From the NCBI GenBank assembly GCA_910575775.1, contig CAJTEY010000003.1, positions 1-64,000 on the forward strand: 64,000 bases of DNA, in the 5' to 3' direction. A program made the position numbers and the translations under genes. Position 1 is the stretch's first letter. Each line of letters starts with the position of its first letter. The notes beneath the pieces were generated by a model. It was not told the origin of the DNA and ran no database searches. It was given only the letters and a program-made list of their open reading frames with translations. Origin of the DNA: Lachnospiraceae bacterium. Lineage in GTDB: Bacteria > Bacillota > Clostridia > Lachnospirales > Lachnospiraceae. Positions 61,059-64,000 of the stretch are shown one piece after another.

Positions 61059-63272
61059 TTACTTCACTTCTACAAAATGCAGAAGCCTGCCTTTGAAATC
61101 CCCGCTGATCGGCGGTATGTTGATCCCCGCGTAGTGCAGCGCATCGCCGCTGTACTCGGTCTGTCGGATCTCCGGCCAGTCCGCCGCGTTCTCAATCACA
61201 TAAGTTTTCTCAGGGGCCAGCCCCGGAATGCAGATCCGCCTGCTGTGGAAATTAGGACGGTTCAGCACCTGGACATAAGTGATAAGCGCCTCGCTCTTGT
61301 CCTTTGCCACCACCCCATAGCAGTCGTAAAAGTGATTATCCGCATAATGCGCGATGCGGTAATAATCGCCCTGGCGCACCAGATCATTATACTTGTGGTA
61401 CATGGCAACCTGGGCCGGTATCATTTCCCTGTCTGCCTCAGGAATCTTCGTCACGTCCAGTTCATAACCGAAGGTGCCCGCCAGCGCCACATAACCTCTC
61501 GTCTCAAAAGGCGTCGTCCTTCCCACCGTGTGGTTCGGGCAGTCAGCCACATGCGCCCCCATTGTGGAAAGCGGATAAATGAGCGCCGTGCCCGCCTGAA
61601 TCGACAGCCGCTCTATGGCATCCGCATCATCGGAACACCAGATCTGGGGGCTGTAATAGAGCATGCCCGGGTCAAATCTGGCCCCGCCGCCGGAACAGTT
61701 CTCCAGAAGAAGATTCGGGAAATCGGTAATCAGCCGCTCCTGCATCTCATACAGCGCAAGCGTCTGTCTGTGTACCAGCTCTCCCTGTCTGTCCACCGGG
61801 AGACCCAGGCTGCCGTAGTCAGAGAGCTGCCTGTTCATGTCCCACTTCACATACTCGATGTTGGCGCTTCGGAGCACCGCAGCGATCCTGTCGTAAATGC
61901 AGTCGCGCACTTCCCTTCTGGTCAGATCGAGCACATACTGGTTTCTGCAGAGGCTTCCCACCCTGCCGGGAATCTGTATGGCCCAGTCGGGATGTTCCCG
62001 GTACAAGTCAGAGTCCGGCGAGATCATTTCCGGCTCCACCCAGATACCGAACTTCATCCCCATCTTGTTGACCTCATCCACCAGATACTTCAGACCGCCC
62101 TCAAGCTTCGACTCATTCACATACCAGTCTCCCAGACTGGTGTTGTCGTCATTTCTGCAGCCAAACCAGCCGTCATCCATCACCAGCATCTCTATGCCGA
62201 GCGTCGATGCCTGCCTTGCGATGTCCAGCAGCTTCTGTGTATTAAATTCAAAATAAGTAGCCTCCCAGTTGTTGATCAGGATCGGCCGCTTCTTATCCTT
62301 ATAAGTACCACGGATCAGATGATTGCGGTACAACTCATGGAAGTTTCTGGTCATGCCGCCCAGTCCCTGTGCCGAGTACACGCAGATCACCTCCGGCGCC
62401 TGGAAATTCTCACCGGGCTCCAGTTTCCAGCAGAAATCCTCCGGGTGAATGCCCATGACGGCGCGGATGCTTCCGAACTGGCTCTCCTCAATCTGCGCAA
62501 GGAAATTGCCCGAATAGACAAAATTCATGGCATAAACATCACCCGCCTCCTCGGTCGCCGTCCTGCTCTTCCATGCCATAAAAGGATGTTCCTGATGGCT
62601 GGATTCCCCGCGCACCGATCCCACGCTCTGCTTTCCTTTCATAATGGGACGGGTCTGGATCGCCCGCTCTCTCGCCCAGGAACCGTGCAGGGTAATCATC
62701 TCATAATTATCATTGTCCATATCAATGCAGGCGGACAATACCTTCGTCAGATAAACCGCCTCACCGCCGTTGTTGATAATCCTCACACTTCTCGCAATGG
62801 CATCCGTATCCGCAAAAATGCTGTAGGACAAAACCACCAGCAGGTTAAGCGTCCGATCCTCACAGGTGATCTCCAGCGTCATGCAGGCATCCTTCTCTCC
62901 AAAAGTGGCAGGCAGACCGGCAAGCGCCTCTTTCCCCTCATAAATGCGGTGCGATACATAAGAGAGAGATACCCCTGTATGGCCTGTCGCCGTGCGCACC
63001 GCCAGGGTGCCGTCCCGGTAATCTCCCAGATTATGTCCTGTGTATTCCATTGGGAACGTGTCCAGAAAGGCCGTTCTCTCCCTGTTATTTTCCGAGGGAA
63101 CGAAGGGCGCCTCCCCGGTGCGCATCAGATACGCCAGGTCATCCGTGTGAAGTTTCCTGCCGTAATACACATGTCCCAGAAAGTTTTCCTCATCCACCAC
63201 GCCGATGCAGTAGCTTGTGCCGGGGGTGTCCAGTTTAAATATTCTATTTTTCTCGTTGTAGGTAATATTCAT
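61059..63272 (-). CDS. Alpha-galactosidase, GH36
   Basis: A ~737-residue GH36 enzyme. It has an N-terminal beta-sandwich, a catalytic barrel with MLVMDDGWFG, the nucleophile Asp in YVKWDMNRQ, ENCSGGGARFDPGML and the acid/base region IWCSDDADAIERL, and a C-terminal beta domain. No signal peptide is present, so it acts in the cytoplasm on imported raffinose-type or melibiose-like sugars. ATG 63272 follows AGAAAGGA. It is transcribed after glpK but separated by about 136 bp. Confidence 0.94.
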   Translation of the reverse strand: MNITYNEKNRIFKLDTPGTSYCIGVVDEENFLGHVYYGRKLHTDDLAYLMRTGEAPFVPSENNRERTAFLDTFPMEYTGHNLGDYRDGTLAVRTATGHTGVSLSYVSHRIYEGKEALAGLPATFGEKDACMTLEITCEDRTLNLLVVLSYSIFADTDAIARSVRIINNGGEAVYLTKVLSACIDMDNDNYEMITLHGSWARERAIQTRPIMKGKQSVGSVRGESSHQEHPFMAWKSRTATEEAGDVYAMNFVYSGNFLAQIEESQFGSIRAVMGIHPEDFCWKLEPGENFQAPEVICVYSAQGLGGMTRNFHELYRNHLIRGTYKDKKRPILINNWEATYFEFNTQKLLDIARQASTLGIEMLVMDDGWFGCRNDDNTSLGDWYVNESKLEGGLKYLVDEVNKMGMKFGIWVEPEMISPDSDLYREHPDWAIQIPGRVGSLCRNQYVLDLTRREVRDCIYDRIAAVLRSANIEYVKWDMNRQLSDYGSLGLPVDRQGELVHRQTLALYEMQERLITDFPNLLLENCSGGGARFDPGMLYYSPQIWCSDDADAIERLSIQAGTALIYPLSTMGAHVADCPNHTVGRTTPFETRGYVALAGTFGYELDVTKIPEADREMIPAQVAMYHKYNDLVRQGDYYRIAHYADNHFYDCYGVVAKDKSEALITYVQVLNRPNFHSRRICIPGLAPEKTYVIENAADWPEIRQTEYSGDALHYAGINIPPISGDFKGRLLHFVEVK

Positions 63273-63408
63273 GTTTAATCCTTTCTCCTCTGAAATGAAC
63301 AGGCCCGCCTGATAGCAATCCCCGTTCCTCAAACAAACGTATTATACACCTAAAGGGAACCGATGTCCCCCATTTTATGATATTTTTATACTTACCTATC
63401 CGCTCTTT

Positions 63409-64000
63409 TTATACATCCTCCGCCCAGGCCAGGGCACACCTTACGGCGCGTTTCCACCCTTTCAGGAGCAGTTCTCTCGTTTCCTCCGCCATCGTCACAT
63501 CGAAACGTTTCCCGAGCTGCCAGTTGGCACAGATCTCCTCCTTATCTTTCCAGTATCCCACCGAAAGTCCAGCCAGATAGGCCGCCCCCAGAGCCGTGGT
63601 CTCAATACAGCTCGGCCGGTGCACGGCCTGTCCCGTGATGTCAGCCTGGAACTGCATCAGAAAATCGTTGGCGCTGGCGCCGCCGTCCACCTTCAGCTCC
63701 GCCAGAGGGATCCCGGCGTCCTCCTCCATCGCCTTCAGCACATCCACAGACTGATAGGCAATGGACTCTAACACCGCCCTCACAAAGTGCTCCTTCTGAC
63801 AGCCCCTCGTAATGCCCACCACAGTGCCCCGCGCGTAAGGATTCCAGTAAGGCGTTCCCATGCCTACAAAGGAAGGCACCATATAGACGCCGTTTGTGTC
63901 CGGCACACGCATGGCGTATTTCTCCGAATGCTGGGAAATTTTCATCATCCGCATCTCGTCCCGCATCCACTGTACCGCCGCACCCGCCACAAACACGCTG
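63409..64000 (-). CDS. glpK: Glycerol kinase, C-terminal part (runs off the window)
   Basis: The last ~197 codons of a FGGY-family kinase; the frame is open to the window edge. [34 protein letters not shown] and [14 protein letters not shown] are glycerol kinase hallmarks. The product phosphorylates glycerol to glycerol-3-phosphate. The N-terminal half and start lie outside the window. Confidence 0.93.
   Translation of the reverse strand, partial: SVFVAGAAVQWMRDEMRMMKISQHSEKYAMRVPDTNGVYMVPSFVGMGTPYWNPYARGTVVGITRGCQKEHFVRAVLESIAYQSVDVLKAMEEDAGIPLAELKVDGGASANDFLMQFQADITGQAVHRPSCIETTALGAAYLAGLSVGYWKDKEEICANWQLGKRFDVTMAEETRELLLKGWKRAVRCALAWAEDV

Noticed and set aside
61011-63278. A 755-codon open frame on the plus strand opposite the alpha-galactosidase gene
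   Set aside because: Antisense shadow of a GH36 gene with full catalytic motifs. Other long antisense frames (7613-8797, 35406-36653, 40298-41470, 58573-59880) were rejected for the same reason.

Overview
This window looks like a chromosome segment of an anaerobic Firmicute, most likely a Lachnospiraceae (Clostridia). The reasons are a type III glutamine synthetase, the [FeFe]-hydrogenase maturases HydE, HydG and HydF, FtsEX next to an M23 hydrolase and a CTP peptidase, a DUF6465-type basic protein, a CIRCE-controlled hrcA-grpE-dnaK-dnaJ operon, and a run of tRNA-modification and RNA-processing genes in the order known from Bacillus yrzL-yrrK-yrzB-yrrL-yrrM-yrrO. Gene family calls come from reading translated motifs; no database search was possible. 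Almost everything lies on the minus strand; only a YjfB-like and an HPr-like small gene are on the plus strand.

Reading along the minus strand (right to left): a glpK 3' fragment, a GH36 alpha-galactosidase, an aminotransferase, a patatin-like lipase, uppP, and a DUF6465 basic protein (64-57.4 kb). Next is the heat-shock operon hrcA-grpE-dnaK-dnaJ with promoter and perfect CIRCE (57.3-52.4 kb). In Bacillus dnaJ is followed by prmA-rsmE-mtaB. Here the same order is interrupted by about 14.4 kb of accessory genes: an Rpn-type nuclease/transposase flanked by diverged direct repeats of the dnaJ tail, a small lipoprotein, a subtilase, a giant transglutaminase-like surface protein, a DUF3048 lipoprotein, XpaC and TelA. 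The conserved order then resumes with prmA, vanZ, rsmE, cysteine desulfurase-thiI, mtaB, ireB, ruvX, DUF1292, RNase J, YlbF, a short MltG-like protein, trmR and trhP (38-25.5 kb).

Further left are an MBOAT/SGNH surface O-acylation pair, glnN with an apparent transcription attenuator in its leader, tRNA-Gln(CUG), a 0.6-kb patch of gene remnants, an MntA/HepT toxin-antitoxin pair joined by a 4-bp overlap to hydE, then hydE-hydG-hydF-acyl-ACP thioesterase, cvfB and a CPBP protease. Last come a CdaR/PucR regulator, a 48-codon ORF, ftsE-ftsX-M23-S41 (cell division and wall hydrolysis), a GT-C-like membrane protein, a family 2 glycosyltransferase and a Big2-domain surface protein.

The most promising new biology is at 46.6-51.4 kb. 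The small lipoprotein upstream of the subtilase resembles the subtilase's own pro-region (15 of 32 aligned residues identical), suggesting a separate membrane-anchored inhibitor or chaperone. The operon's apparent promoter has an 11-G homopolymer in the spacer next to an extended -10 box, which suggests phase variation. Other points worth checking are the glnN attenuator, the A8-tract frameshift in hepT, the rpn insertion scar at dnaJ, and two compact multi-hairpin elements flanking thiI.
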